The notes: a model not told the origin generated them from the sequence alone. A DNA stretch of 64,000 nucleotides from CANLBN01 sp050633825 (GCA_050633825.1 JBOEHG010000006.1:1-64000), one strand, 5' to 3'; positions 53,117 to 62,067 are shown, counted from the stretch's first letter. A program made the numbers and translations.

Positions 53117-54778
53117 TTACCCCGCACAGCAGGACAATTCTTTTACATCCTTATTAAAGGTTTGGGCGCAGAGCTTAAGGCCTTCAACCATGGTTAAGTA
53201 AGGAAACAATTGTTCGGATAATTCTGTTACTGTCATGCGATTGTGGATGGCTAAAGCCGCACTCTGAATCAGCTCTCCGCCTTCATGCGCTAGGATTTGC
53301 GCACCAATCAAGCGGCCACTAACTTTTTCAATCACCAGTTTTATAAAACCATCAGTTTCGAAATTGGCCAAGGCGCGTGGTACATAAGCCATCTCCAAAA
53401 CGCGGCTGTCGGTTGCAATGCCTTGAACGTTGGCTTGTTCTTCTGTGAGACCAACGGTAGCCACTTGAGGATCGGTAAAGATCACCGCTGGCATGGTGGA
53501 TAAATCCAGTTTGGCATCTCCGCCCGTCATATTGATACCAGCACGGCTACCGGCAGCAGCAGCGACATAGACGAATTGTGGCATGTTGCAGCAGTCTCCG
53601 GCGGCGTAAATACCGGGAACATCTGTTTCCATCCGTTCATTAACAACGATTTCACCTTGTTTGTTGGTCGTGACACCCACTACGTTCAGGTTAAGTTGGT
53701 CGGTATTGGCGTGTCGCCCTGTGCTTACCAGCAAACGATCGCAGTGTAGATCACGATCGCTGGTGTTAGTTTCCACTGTAATTTGGTTTCCATCGTGGGT
53801 TACCTTGGTAGCTTGCGTGTTCTTTAATACTCGAATGCCTTCTTTTTCAAAACATTCGGTGAGCTTTTCACCAAGTAAGGGATCGTCCCGATAAAGCAAT
53901 GTATGTCTTGCCAATACCGTGACTTCACTGCCTAAACGCCGATAAGCCTGGGCAATTTCCAGCGCTACCACTGATGAACCAATGACTAGCAGGTGCTGCG
54001 GTAATTCCTCGGCAAACAGCGCTTCAGTAGAGGTCCAGTAAGGCACTTTCTGTAAAGATGTGGGGGTTAATCCATCAATAGAAGGAATAGTTGGCGTGGA
54101 GCCGGTGGCGATCAGGATTTTATCGGTGTGAACTTCCTGTTCGGTTCCATCATTTTTTCTGACTAACAAGGTGTTCGAATTTTTAAATTTTGCCCAACCT
54201 TTAAGTAAACTAAGAGTCGGATTTGTCTCCAGAATATTTTGGTACTTTGCCGTGCGCAGCTCTTCAATCCGAGCGGTCTGCTGCTGAGCCAACAAGGAGC
54301 GACTCAATCGGGGCGCATGATTTTCTAATCCCACAAAGGGATTGTGACGTTGCTGCTCAGCCAGTTGCGCGGCCCGGATCAGGATCTTTGAGGGCACACA
54401 GCCGACGTTGACACAACAGCCGCCAATGACATCTGCACCTTCGATGAGAGTCACTTTAGCGCCGCCTTCGGCAGCCTTGATCGCGCAGGCAAATGCCCCT
54501 GAACCGCTGCCAATAATAGCCACCTGCAATTCTTCTGCGTTCTCATCTTTGGTTAAACCTGTGGTATTGTCCGGTACGACGACTTTAGCTGTATAGCCCA
54601 GTGCCTCGACGGCATCGAACAGGATTTTCTCATGGATCTCGGTGCTGGTTTCGATGACGGCATTAGCATCGTCATAAGAAACCCTAGCGTTGGTAACGCC
54701 CGCAATGGCAACTAGAGCCTCTTGAATAGGGTAGGTGCAACTTGCACACGTCATCCCAGAGATAGAAAGTGTGATCAT
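53117..54778 (-). CDS. merA: Mercuric reductase MerA
   Basis: 553 aa. N-terminal heavy-metal domain with GMTCASC (C11, C14), an FAD-binding GSGSGAFACAIKAAEGG, redox Cys pair in GGCCVNVGCVPSK (about 123-128), NADPH and dimerisation domains, and the Hg-binding C-terminal vicinal pair C550-C551 (LSCCAG). NADPH reduces Hg(II) to Hg(0) in the cytoplasm. All key residues are present. Last enzyme gene of the operon. Confidence 0.96.
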   Translation of the reverse strand: MITLSISGMTCASCTYPIQEALVAIAGVTNARVSYDDANAVIETSTEIHEKILFDAVEALGYTAKVVVPDNTTGLTKDENAEELQVAIIGSGSGAFACAIKAAEGGAKVTLIEGADVIGGCCVNVGCVPSKILIRAAQLAEQQRHNPFVGLENHAPRLSRSLLAQQQTARIEELRTAKYQNILETNPTLSLLKGWAKFKNSNTLLVRKNDGTEQEVHTDKILIATGSTPTIPSIDGLTPTSLQKVPYWTSTEALFAEELPQHLLVIGSSVVALEIAQAYRRLGSEVTVLARHTLLYRDDPLLGEKLTECFEKEGIRVLKNTQATKVTHDGNQITVETNTSDRDLHCDRLLVSTGRHANTDQLNLNVVGVTTNKQGEIVVNERMETDVPGIYAAGDCCNMPQFVYVAAAAGSRAGINMTGGDAKLDLSTMPAVIFTDPQVATVGLTEEQANVQGIATDSRVLEMAYVPRALANFETDGFIKLVIEKVSGRLIGAQILAHEGGELIQSAALAIHNRMTVTELSEQLFPYLTMVEGLKLCAQTFNKDVKELSCCAG

Positions 54779-54865
54779 GTATGCCTCTTTATTTGGCTTT
54801 GTTCGAATGGTGGGCTAGAAAAGAAATTGGCGTTTCCAATCCTGTATTCATTGGATTTAGAAATA

Positions 54866-55108
54866 TCAATTTTCTCTGTCTTGACCACGACTGGTATGGC
54901 TGCGCTGGATATTCCACTTTCGGTAAAGCGCGTAGAGCGTTAATCCTAAGAAAAACGCCAGCCCAGGAAGCAGTACATAATCCAAATAGCCAACCACTGA
55001 AGACATTCCCAACACTCCAAGTAGAAGTACTAGTATTGGCGTGAAGCAACATAAGGCGGCAATGACCGTGCCGATAATACCTGTGAACAGAAGTCTTTTA
55101 TTATTCAT
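54866..55108 (-). CDS. merF: Mercury transporter MerF
   Basis: 80 aa with two transmembrane helices (about 8-28 and 44-65). Vicinal Cys pair at 20-21 (LCCFTP), as in MerF. Moves Hg(II) across the inner membrane to MerA. It sits between merP and merA, 5 bp after merP. Confidence 0.88.
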   Translation of the reverse strand: MNNKRLLFTGIIGTVIAALCCFTPILVLLLGVLGMSSVVGYLDYVLLPGLAFFLGLTLYALYRKWNIQRSHTSRGQDREN

Positions 55109-55113
55109 GAAAG

Positions 55114-55389
55114 TTACTCTTTTATTGTGGAGGGATAGCCTGCATTGGTGGTGGCTTCAATCAAGGTATTGGCACTTGTCTTTTCATCATCAAAGGTTAC
55201 CACTGCTTTCCTATCCTCATAACTGACCTTCGCATGGGACACTCCATCCACTTGAGTCAGCGCCTTTTTCACCGTGATCGGACACATGGCGCAGTACATG
55301 GTAGGTAAATCCAGGGTCACGGTTTGCGGTTTGGCCCAGGCAGTCAAGCTGGTGGCAAAGAGCACTAACAAAAGGGCAAGTTTTTTCAT
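55114..55389 (-). CDS. merP: Periplasmic mercury-binding protein MerP
   Basis: 91 aa from ATG at 55389, which gives a clean signal peptide (ends AWA); a longer frame would hide it. GMTCxxC-equivalent site reads TMYCAMC (C33, C36). Captures Hg(II) and hands it to MerT. Standard place after merT. Confidence 0.93.
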   Translation of the reverse strand: MKKLALLLVLFATSLTAWAKPQTVTLDLPTMYCAMCPITVKKALTQVDGVSHAKVSYEDRKAVVTFDDEKTSANTLIEATTNAGYPSTIKE

Positions 55390-55423
55390 GGAATATTCTC
55401 CAGTAGGTGATTGGGATTTACTG

Positions 55424-55771
55424 TCAAGCAACCAAGAGGATCCAATAGTTGCTAGTAACAATTACCAGCACGAGTAGAGCGCTTATCCAAAAGATTACCT
55501 GACGGCGTTGACGTACTTGCGGAACGGCACAAGCAGAGCCTGGTTCGCAGGATTCTATGGGGCGGTAAACTTTCCACCCAGCCCAACTAAATAGGATCAG
55601 CACTACAAGGATAAAAAGGGGGCGATAAGGTTCGAGCAGTGTGAGATTACCGATCCAGGCCCCACTAATACCTAACGTCAGCAACAGGAAGGGGCCGACG
55701 CAACACAATCCAGCGCCGATGGCAGCCGCAATACCACCTAATAACGGTAGATTAGAATCGTTTTTTGACAT
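55424..55771 (-). CDS. merT: Mercury transporter MerT
   Basis: 115 aa; ATG at 55771 has GGAG six bases upstream. Three membrane helices; vicinal Cys pair in the first (GLCCVGP) and the cytoplasmic loop pair (SCEPGSACAVP). Brings Hg(II) inward from MerP. First structural gene after the MerR-controlled promoter at 55.80-55.84 kb. Confidence 0.93.
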   Translation of the reverse strand: MSKNDSNLPLLGGIAAAIGAGLCCVGPFLLLTLGISGAWIGNLTLLEPYRPLFILVVLILFSWAGWKVYRPIESCEPGSACAVPQVRQRRQVIFWISALLVLVIVTSNYWILLVA

Positions 55772-55804
55772 CACTTACTCCACTTGCTTTGTTCCAGTAG
55801 AGTA

Positions 55805-55836
55805 AGTCTAAACGCCGTACTCTAGTACGGAGTCAA
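55805..55836 (-). promoter_or_regulatory. merT promoter/operator
   Basis: Minus strand: -35 TTGACT (55831-55836), dyad CCGTACTAGAGTACGG (55815-55830) and -10 TAGACT (55805-55810), 20-bp spacer. This is the classical MerR operator layout. Confidence 0.92.
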
Positions 55837-55847
55837 GCAGGAATAAA

Positions 55848-56249
55848 TCAGAGCGATTTTTTATCTTCAGGAAGAAGAGAGTCGATAATGGGGCAATGGG
55901 TTTGGTCGGAGTTGGCTGCGCATTGGTTTAACAAATCATTGAGGACGATTTCCAAGCGACACAGATCGGCCATCTTGGCACGGACACTGATCAGCTTGTG
56001 AGAAGCCATGTCTTGTACTTCTTGACAGGGGGTATTATCTAGCAGCAACAGATGGGATATTTCCTCTAAAGTAAAACCCAGTTCTTGGGCACGCTTGATA
56101 AACTGAATCCGGTTCAGGGTTGTTACGGGATAGCGACGATAACCCTCGGCTGGTTTATCGGGTTGCTCGATAAGATCACGCCGCTCGTAATAGCGGACAG
56201 TCTCGACATTGACACCTGCCGACTTAGCTAATTGACTGATTGTATACAT
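55848..56249 (-). CDS. merR: Mercury-responsive regulator MerR
   Basis: 133 aa. HTH YTISQLAKSAGVNVETVRYYE; Hg ligands C75, C110 and C119 in the spacing of MerR (the last two C-x8-C). It is encoded in the same direction as merTPFA rather than divergent, with the mer operator between it and merT and a second MerR-type dyad upstream of it. Confidence 0.94.
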   Translation of the reverse strand: MYTISQLAKSAGVNVETVRYYERRDLIEQPDKPAEGYRRYPVTTLNRIQFIKRAQELGFTLEEISHLLLLDNTPCQEVQDMASHKLISVRAKMADLCRLEIVLNDLLNQCAANSDQTHCPIIDSLLPEDKKSL

Positions 56250-56263
56250 TTAGGTTTTATTCT

Positions 56264-56279
56264 CCGTACTTAAGTACGG
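56264..56279 (-). promoter_or_regulatory. Second MerR-type dyad upstream of merR
   Basis: A perfect CCGTACTTAAGTACGG palindrome lies 15 bp before the merR start. It shares CCGTAC/GTACGG half-sites with the merT operator but lacks a clean TTGAC -35, so it may serve repression or autoregulation more than activation. Confidence 0.75.
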
Positions 56280-56356
56280 AAGATTGTAATCCAAAAGTAG
56301 ATAAACCCCAATAAAGCCTTTGCTTACGTTTTCGTCCTGTTGGACTTCACACTCCG

Positions 56357-56983
56357 TTAACAAGACACGTTATTTACCTCTCGACGCTCCTTAAGTGCTT
56401 GGCGCACAATTTGAATCGCAGATGATAGAAATAAACCCGACATAATTGCTGCAACAATCAGATCAGGCCAGCGACTGGCTGTACCCCAAACACTCAATGC
56501 AGCGATCATAACGGCCAGATTACCAATCGCATCATTACGAGAACACAACCAGACCGATCGGACATTCGCATCTCCATCTTTGTAGCGAACTAGAATGAGT
56601 ACACTGGCAAGGTTGGTCATAAGCGCTAAAAAGCCAATCACTCCCATTATTTCTGCTTCTGGGATATCAACATAAAAAACACGGTGAATAGTAGACCCTA
56701 ATACCCACATTCCCATTAAAAAAAGACTAGCGCCTTTAAACAGAGCTGCGTTGGTTCGGACTTGAATGGACGCACCAATAACGGCTAATGAAATACCGTA
56801 GGTGAGTGCATCACCCAAAAAGTCAAGAGCATCTGCTTGGAGTGCCTGCGACTTCGCCAGCTGTCCCGCCGTAATCTCAACAACAAACATGATCGCGTTC
56901 AATGCGATAACAAGCCATAAACGCCGTTTGTAATCTGCTGAAATACCGTCAAATTTTGCGTTATTTTCACAACATTTAGCCAT
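56357..56983 (-). CDS. Cation diffusion facilitator (CzcD-like exporter)
   Basis: 208 aa, six membrane helices. Metal-site helices carry ADALDFLGDALTYG (TM2) and CSRNDAIGNLAVM (TM5). It lacks the C-terminal cytoplasmic domain of long CDF proteins, so it is a short form. N-terminal CC pair (AKCCE). Likely exports Zn/Cd/Co. Divergent from its MerR-type regulator through a shared operator. Confidence 0.85.
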   Translation of the reverse strand: MAKCCENNAKFDGISADYKRRLWLVIALNAIMFVVEITAGQLAKSQALQADALDFLGDALTYGISLAVIGASIQVRTNAALFKGASLFLMGMWVLGSTIHRVFYVDIPEAEIMGVIGFLALMTNLASVLILVRYKDGDANVRSVWLCSRNDAIGNLAVMIAALSVWGTASRWPDLIVAAIMSGLFLSSAIQIVRQALKERREVNNVSC

Positions 56984-57016
56984 TGAAAAACTCCATATTG
57001 AAACCTGATTAATTGC

Positions 57017-57047
57017 AGTATAATATCTCTAGTTACTAGAGGTTCAA
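57017..57047 (-). promoter_or_regulatory. MerR-family promoter/operator for the CDF exporter
   Basis: Minus strand: -35 TTGAAC (57042-57047), 19-bp spacer with dyad CTCTAGTAACTAGAG (57027-57041) and -10 TATACT (57017-57022). It controls the CDF gene and overlaps the leader of the divergent regulator. Confidence 0.85.
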
Positions 57048-57057
57048 GGTGTTTTTT

Positions 57058-57492
57058 ATGTTTTCTATAGGCGAGCTTGCAAAACAAACTAAGGTTAAGA
57101 TTCCTACAATTCGTTACTATGAGAGTATCGGGTTATTAGCCCCAGCCGAACGTACGGAAGGAAATCAGCGACGTTACACGGCAGAAGGGCTTGAGCGCTT
57201 AGGTTTTATTAAGCATGCAAGAGATCTTGGTTTTTCAGTTGAGTCAATTTTGTCGTTGATTGAGCTACAAGAGCATCCAGATCGATCGTGTTATGCAGCG
57301 ACGAAACTCGCTGAAACGCAACTTTATGATGTTCGAGCAAAGATTAAACAATTGTCATCGCTAGAGCAGGAATTGGCCCGTATATCAACAGGTTGTCGTG
57401 GTGATGGTGTATCAGGCGAGTGTTATGTTTTGGCATCTTTGGCCGATCATAAGTTATGTAATCGGGAGCACTCATTAGTGGATAGCAGATAA
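57058..57492 (+). CDS. MerR-family metal regulator of CDF exporter
   Basis: 144 aa from ATG at 57058 (AAGG eight bases upstream). HTH FSIGELAKQTKVKIPTIRYYE. Cys in DRSCYAA at the dimerisation helix and in the C-terminal STGCRGDGVSGEC, consistent with a divalent sensor. It is expected to act on the 57.02-57.05 kb operator. Confidence 0.87.
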   Translation: MFSIGELAKQTKVKIPTIRYYESIGLLAPAERTEGNQRRYTAEGLERLGFIKHARDLGFSVESILSLIELQEHPDRSCYAATKLAETQLYDVRAKIKQLSSLEQELARISTGCRGDGVSGECYVLASLADHKLCNREHSLVDSR

Positions 57493-57664
57493 TGGTTAGT
57501 GCTGGTTAGCTTACAGGTAACTTCCTCCTAAACGTCTATTTAATACGAGTTCCACCGCACATTTATAGTATGTTATTGATGCCTTAAATCAATACGAGTT
57601 GTATCATAAGCTATCCGTATAAATAATATTCAATAGATGTGACGGGTCAATGCGTGGAGACAAT
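57493..57664 (+). other. Short intergenic stretch
   Basis: No gene, and no clear promoter or terminator. It should hold the start signals of the DUF411-czc cargo, but no box with a MerR-type spacer is seen. GGAGA precedes the ATG at 57665. Confidence 0.4.
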
Positions 57665-58201
57665 ATGGCAATATCATTCAAGCTTCGTCTATTAGTTTCA
57701 GCAGTCATTACTACTAGTTTGTTGGCGTTAATCACTTTCAGCCAAAACAGCAAAGCTGAATCAAGCTTAGAAAAACTGCGGAATCAATTACGGCCAATGG
57801 ATATTTACAAAAGCCCTAGCTGTGGTTGCTGCGATGCTTGGGTTGATCATCTTAGCGAAGCAGGATTGAGAACCCGTATTCATCACCCCAAGAACCTTGA
57901 TAAAGTGAAAAGGCAACTGGGTATATCACCACAATACCAAGCTTGCCATACTGGTGTAAAAAGTGGCTTTTTCTTTGAAGGCCATATTCCTGCGGAGGTG
58001 GTTCAACATTTTCTTTTACACAAGCCCGTTAATGCTATAGGCCTCGCGGTACCGGATATGCCCATGGGCAGTCCAGGTATGGATGTAGATGGTAGTTATA
58101 GTCCATACGATGTGTTACAAATTAACAAAAATGGAAGTAGCTCAATCTATGCACGGGTCTCTATCGAAGGCATTATCTATTCGAAGGCAAATGACAAATA
58201 A
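57665..58201 (+). CDS. DUF411 metal-binding protein, second copy
   Basis: 178 aa from ATG at 57665. Signal or anchor segment (about 8-24), then YKSPSCGCCDAWVDHLSEAG, a paralogue of the 41.3 kb gene with the same CxCC site and a GLAVPDMPMGSPGM ending. Periplasmic. It heads the czc cargo. Sequence divergence from the other copy suggests separate acquisition rather than recent duplication. Confidence 0.85.
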   Translation: MAISFKLRLLVSAVITTSLLALITFSQNSKAESSLEKLRNQLRPMDIYKSPSCGCCDAWVDHLSEAGLRTRIHHPKNLDKVKRQLGISPQYQACHTGVKSGFFFEGHIPAEVVQHFLLHKPVNAIGLAVPDMPMGSPGMDVDGSYSPYDVLQINKNGSSSIYARVSIEGIIYSKANDK

Positions 58202-58313
58202 ACTGTACTTCATTTGCTTTTCAAATGACTTCCTAGAGAGAGAAATTTTTAGAACTCTTTTATAATATGGTATGCTATCTAGCATAATCCTTTTAATCGA
58301 AACGCATAAATAG

Positions 58314-58685
58314 GTGAAGCACATAACTCGCCACTACTTAGTTTATTTATTGACAGTGTTGATTGCTCTGCAGTCAGTGGTTGCTATGGCTGATGTACAT
58401 GATTTCAATCAATCTGGGTCGGAGCATCTGGCGTTTGATCATTCACACCACGTTGTGGATACTCAAAACTATAGCCATCAATCTACTCAGCAAATACCCG
58501 ACAAGCATAGCCAATTGGCATACGATTGTTCTCATTGCTGCCACTGTCATGGGCATACTTCCATGGTACTAACCGGAACGACGTTACAGGTGGCTGCTTT
58601 GTCCTTAGAAAGCGCCCCGACCGACTTTCAAGCTAACCTCATTTCTAGTTTTCCTCCCTCTTTGTTTCGCCCTCCGATCGCTTAA
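58314..58685 (+). CDS. His/Cys-rich small protein with RPPI tail, third copy
   Basis: 123 aa from a GTG. Signal segment (ends AMA), His-rich centre, CSHCCHCHGH cluster, and terminal LFRPPIA. Same build as the 41.8 and 44.1 kb genes. Small CzcI-like proteins are known before czcC in several bacteria, which fits this position. Probable periplasmic metal-responsive or metal-binding protein. Confidence 0.68.
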   Translation: MKHITRHYLVYLLTVLIALQSVVAMADVHDFNQSGSEHLAFDHSHHVVDTQNYSHQSTQQIPDKHSQLAYDCSHCCHCHGHTSMVLTGTTLQVAALSLESAPTDFQANLISSFPPSLFRPPIA

Positions 58686-58861
58686 ATACGTCACAAACCA
58701 CCTCACTAGTCACTGTAGCTATTATTTGTCACAGTGAATGTTTGGTATTTATTTTAGGGTGGTATCGGGATAAAAGTTGCCTTTCATCCAAATAAACCTC
58801 AACCACCTCAAAAACCTGTGCACGAGCAAACCGTAGCACGTTGAATATAAGGATCATCATT
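58686..58861 (+). other. Short intergenic stretch before czcC
   Basis: No gene. The AGGATC before the czcC ATG is a modest ribosome-binding site. I see no clear promoter, so czcCBA may be read through from the upstream gene. Confidence 0.35.
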
Positions 58862-60109
58862 ATGAGACGATTTAATTGGCCCTGTAGAGTCTTGGCCTTA
58901 TTTACCGCTTGTCTGTTTCTTGTACCTCTGTTTGGACATGCGCAATCCTCCAGCTGGAATGCTTGGCTAGCATCTCAAATACAGCAGCACCCCGATATTA
59001 TCGCTGCTCGTGAGCAGTGGTTAGGTGCCAACGCCAGTGCTGATGCCGCTGAACAACCGCTCTACAACCCTGAGTTGTCAGCTGAACTGGAGCGTAACGG
59101 TGATGAAGACAACTACCTTGTTGGCGTTGAGCAAACCATCGATTGGTGGGACAAGCGGGGCGCAAAACGACAGCAAGCGAGCCACTTGCGAACGGCGGCT
59201 GAAGCACTGTATCGGCAACAAGTACAGGACAAAACCGCAGAGTCATTAGATGCGCTGCTTGAGTGGCATTTCGCTAACCGCGCCGCTGTGATTGCTCAGG
59301 CACAACAGCAGCAACTGAATACTCTGCTCGAACTGGTGGAAAAACGCCAACAGGCCGGTGATCTGAGTAGTATTGATGCTGAACTCACTTTTTTGTCCCT
59401 TTCACAGCAACTGCTCCAAGTCGCAGAGGTAGACGTCGCCTTGCAAAAGGCTCAAATCCGAGTGCGTGAGCTACTACCAGAATGGTCACCAGAGCGAGGC
59501 GGTATTCCCGATGATTTCTGGCCGTCTCATTTTGATTCAGTCACAGATCAGGAATTGCTCAAACATCCGGCTGTCGCCAGCGCCTATGACAATTGGCAGT
59601 CGTTTAAAGAAGAAGTCAAGGTAGCAAAGCGTGCCGCCAAGGCAGAACCCACTGTGGGCGTTAATGCTGGCCGTGATGGTGACGAAAACGTAGTAGGTTT
59701 AACGTTTTCTATCCCACTGAATGTCCGCAATAATTTCAATGCTGAAACCCGCGCAGCTGAAAGTAAAGCGCTGGAAGCAGAGGCCCGCTTTCAAGCCCTT
59801 TTCCGTAAACAGCGTTTTAACTGGCAAACTGCGCACAACACTTGGCAGAGCTATGCACAACAATACCGCCGCTGGCAAACAGTGGCACAGGGTCGGGTAG
59901 AGAACAGTGCCGAACTGCTGGAACGGCAGTGGCGTAGCGGTGATCTATCTACTTCCAATTATTTACTGGCCTTAAATCAACGTGCCGAAAGCCTTTTGGC
60001 CGGTATTGAATTAGAAAAACAAACACAACATGCACTAACCGAAGTATTACAGCAATCAGGTCGTCTAAATATCAAGACAATACCCGCAACTTCCGCAACC
60101 AATCAATAA
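58862..60109 (+). CDS. czcC: CzcC-type outer-membrane channel
   Basis: 415 aa; ATG at 58862 (AGGATC upstream) preferred over a TTG seven codons earlier. Signal peptide (ends HAQ). TolC-type fold with two helical hairpins; NPELSAELERNGDEDNYLVG and a C-terminal SNYLLALNQRAESLLAGIEL are conserved. Outer-membrane exit duct of the czc pump. The 3' tail is duplicated in the next ORF. Confidence 0.88.
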   Translation: MRRFNWPCRVLALFTACLFLVPLFGHAQSSSWNAWLASQIQQHPDIIAAREQWLGANASADAAEQPLYNPELSAELERNGDEDNYLVGVEQTIDWWDKRGAKRQQASHLRTAAEALYRQQVQDKTAESLDALLEWHFANRAAVIAQAQQQQLNTLLELVEKRQQAGDLSSIDAELTFLSLSQQLLQVAEVDVALQKAQIRVRELLPEWSPERGGIPDDFWPSHFDSVTDQELLKHPAVASAYDNWQSFKEEVKVAKRAAKAEPTVGVNAGRDGDENVVGLTFSIPLNVRNNFNAETRAAESKALEAEARFQALFRKQRFNWQTAHNTWQSYAQQYRRWQTVAQGRVENSAELLERQWRSGDLSTSNYLLALNQRAESLLAGIELEKQTQHALTEVLQQSGRLNIKTIPATSATNQ

Positions 60110-60122
60110 CAGGACTATAACG

Positions 60123-60569
60123 ATGAATAAAACACTACTCGCTATTCTAATTGCTGGCCTAACTATAACGTCCATAGGTCATGCGCAGGGAACTAGTGCT
60201 AAGCACAAACATGACGACCATAAATCAAGTACTAATCATGGTCACGATGATCATCAATCAGATACTAAGCACAATCATGATGACCACAAATCTCACGATA
60301 ACAACGGTCATGATAATCACAAATCTGATGCGGAGCATAATCATGAAGATAGTCATGGTGATCATAAGTCCGATGGTGGGCATGGCCATGATTCACACAA
60401 ATCAGATGACAAGCACAAATATGGTAATCACAAGTCTGGTGTCAGTCTCAAGGGTGACGAAAACCTTTTAGCAAGTATTGGATTGGAAACGAATACGTTT
60501 AAGGACCTATTGCAGCAATCAGGTCGCCTACATACTGCAACAATACTCGCCATTTCGTCGGCTAATTAA
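60123..60569 (+). CDS. Chimeric His-rich ORF: czcB 5' end fused to czcC 3' tail
   Basis: 148 aa. The first part (signal peptide and His/Asp/Lys repeats, about 1-115) mirrors the start of czcB at 60.59 kb: both begin MNKTL and continue with LTxTxxGHAQ and HxHDDHKS repeats. A short segment LLASIGLETNT resembles CzcB after its His region. The end LLQQSGRLHTATI mirrors the CzcC end LQQSGRLNIKTI, and the spacer to the next ATG is also similar. It looks like the relic of a tandem duplication. If made, it would be a periplasmic metal sponge. Confidence 0.75.
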   Translation: MNKTLLAILIAGLTITSIGHAQGTSAKHKHDDHKSSTNHGHDDHQSDTKHNHDDHKSHDNNGHDNHKSDAEHNHEDSHGDHKSDGGHGHDSHKSDDKHKYGNHKSGVSLKGDENLLASIGLETNTFKDLLQQSGRLHTATILAISSAN

Positions 60570-60585
60570 TATCAGGACTCTAAAA

Positions 60586-62067
60586 ATGAACAAAACACTC
60601 ATTGCACTTTTGATCGTCGGTCTGACAGCAACCACGGCAGGCCACGCTCAGGAATCTAGTACCCAACATAACCATGATGAGCACAAATCTAGCACTGAAC
60701 ATGAGCACGATGACCATAAATCGGATAAGGAGCATGCCCATGACGATGACCATCAATCAGAGGCTGAGCACAAACATGATGATCATAAAGCTAGCACGGG
60801 GCATGAGCATGATGATCACAAATCGGATAAAGAACATGCCCATCACGATGACCATAGCTCTGAGACTAAAGGAGGCCATGATGACCATCAATCAGAGACT
60901 AAGCACAAGCATGATGATCATAAAGCTAGCACCGGACATGAACACGATGATCACAAATCAGATAAAGAGCATGCCCATAACGATGACCATAGTACTCAAA
61001 CTAAGGGCGGTCACGACGACCATAGTGATGAACATGGGCACGGTGGCCACGAAGAATCATCATCCGCATCACTTAATACTGAGCAATTAACACTCGCGGG
61101 TATTCGAGTCGAAGCACTGAGTGCAAAACCCGTCAATTATCAACTCTACGCGCCTGGAGAGATTCTCTCTAACGGCTACACCAGTTACCGGGTATCACCT
61201 CGTGTGGCATCAGTTGTTTTACGACGTCATGTGGCCTTAGGCGATCATGTCAAACAAGGTCAGCCACTCGTCACACTGTTCAGCGAAAATGTGGCGCAGG
61301 CACAGGCCAGCTACCGTACGGCTTGGCCTGAGTGGAAAAGGGTGCGAGAGTTGGGGCGTAAAACAGTGGGTGAAAAGCGTTATATCAACGCCAAGACTGA
61401 TTTTGAGGCAGCACAAGCAACGCTTCAGGCATTTGGTTTGACCTCATCAGATTTGCGATCATTGACCTCGCAGAAAACCTTGTCATTGGGAGAATACACA
61501 TTACGTGCCGAAATCGACGGTGCGGTACTTACCGATGATTTCGAGCAAGGACAGCGTATCGATGCAGGTGCCCCTTTGATTACATTGGCAGATGAAAAGC
61601 AATTGTGGGTAGAGGCCCACTTATCCTCTAAGACCTCGTTAACATTGGGCGCAGGTACGCAGGCCGAAGTGGTCGCAGGTGATGTACGTGTAAAAGCGAC
61701 GGTGACTCAAGAAGCACACACTATCGATCCAGTCACCCGTACCCGCACAGTACGTTTGTTGGTGGATAACGCAGAACACCGTTTACACCCAGGCCAGTTT
61801 GCTGAGGTGTTTTTTCGCTTTCGCACGGAAAAACCCGTATTGGCCGTACCCGAAACGGCATTAATGCGCAGTGCGGACGGTGACTGGACCGTATTTGTAG
61901 AGGATCACCCAGGGGAATTCCAGCCGGTAGAAGTTGAATTACATCGCTCGCTTGGACAATTGCGTGAAATCAGCGGTATTGAGCCAAATACCCGCATCGT
62001 GACCAAAGGAGCCTTCTTTGTTGCGTCACAAATAGCCAAAGGCGGTTTTGATCCGCATAACCATTAA
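60586..62067 (+). CDS. czcB: CzcB-type adaptor with long His-rich N-terminus
   Basis: 493 aa from ATG at 60586, chosen for its signal peptide (ends HAQ). Residues about 24-155 are HDDHKS-like His-rich repeats. The membrane-fusion body (about 165-480) has lipoyl, helical hairpin and barrel domains. Links CzcA and CzcC across the periplasm; the His region may bind Zn/Co/Cd or Ni. The His region is much longer than in most CzcB proteins. Confidence 0.9.
   Translation: MNKTLIALLIVGLTATTAGHAQESSTQHNHDEHKSSTEHEHDDHKSDKEHAHDDDHQSEAEHKHDDHKASTGHEHDDHKSDKEHAHHDDHSSETKGGHDDHQSETKHKHDDHKASTGHEHDDHKSDKEHAHNDDHSTQTKGGHDDHSDEHGHGGHEESSSASLNTEQLTLAGIRVEALSAKPVNYQLYAPGEILSNGYTSYRVSPRVASVVLRRHVALGDHVKQGQPLVTLFSENVAQAQASYRTAWPEWKRVRELGRKTVGEKRYINAKTDFEAAQATLQAFGLTSSDLRSLTSQKTLSLGEYTLRAEIDGAVLTDDFEQGQRIDAGAPLITLADEKQLWVEAHLSSKTSLTLGAGTQAEVVAGDVRVKATVTQEAHTIDPVTRTRTVRLLVDNAEHRLHPGQFAEVFFRFRTEKPVLAVPETALMRSADGDWTVFVEDHPGEFQPVEVELHRSLGQLREISGIEPNTRIVTKGAFFVASQIAKGGFDPHNH
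60628..61050 (+). repeat. His-rich coding repeats in czcB N-terminus
   Basis: Repeating 10-15 codon units around HDDHKS/T and EHAHxDDH. Blocks such as KHDDHKASTGHEHDDHKSDK occur twice (starting near 60770 and 60904), showing internal duplication. The upstream chimeric ORF carries a related but shorter array. Confidence 0.75.

Noticed and set aside
54789..55052. Minus-strand ORF overlapping merF
   Set aside because: It is out of frame with merF, which has the conserved CCFTP motif and a good place in the operon.
60674..61090. Second frame through the His-rich repeats
   Set aside because: Repeats in one frame create long open frames in others; the czcB frame continues into a conserved adaptor domain.
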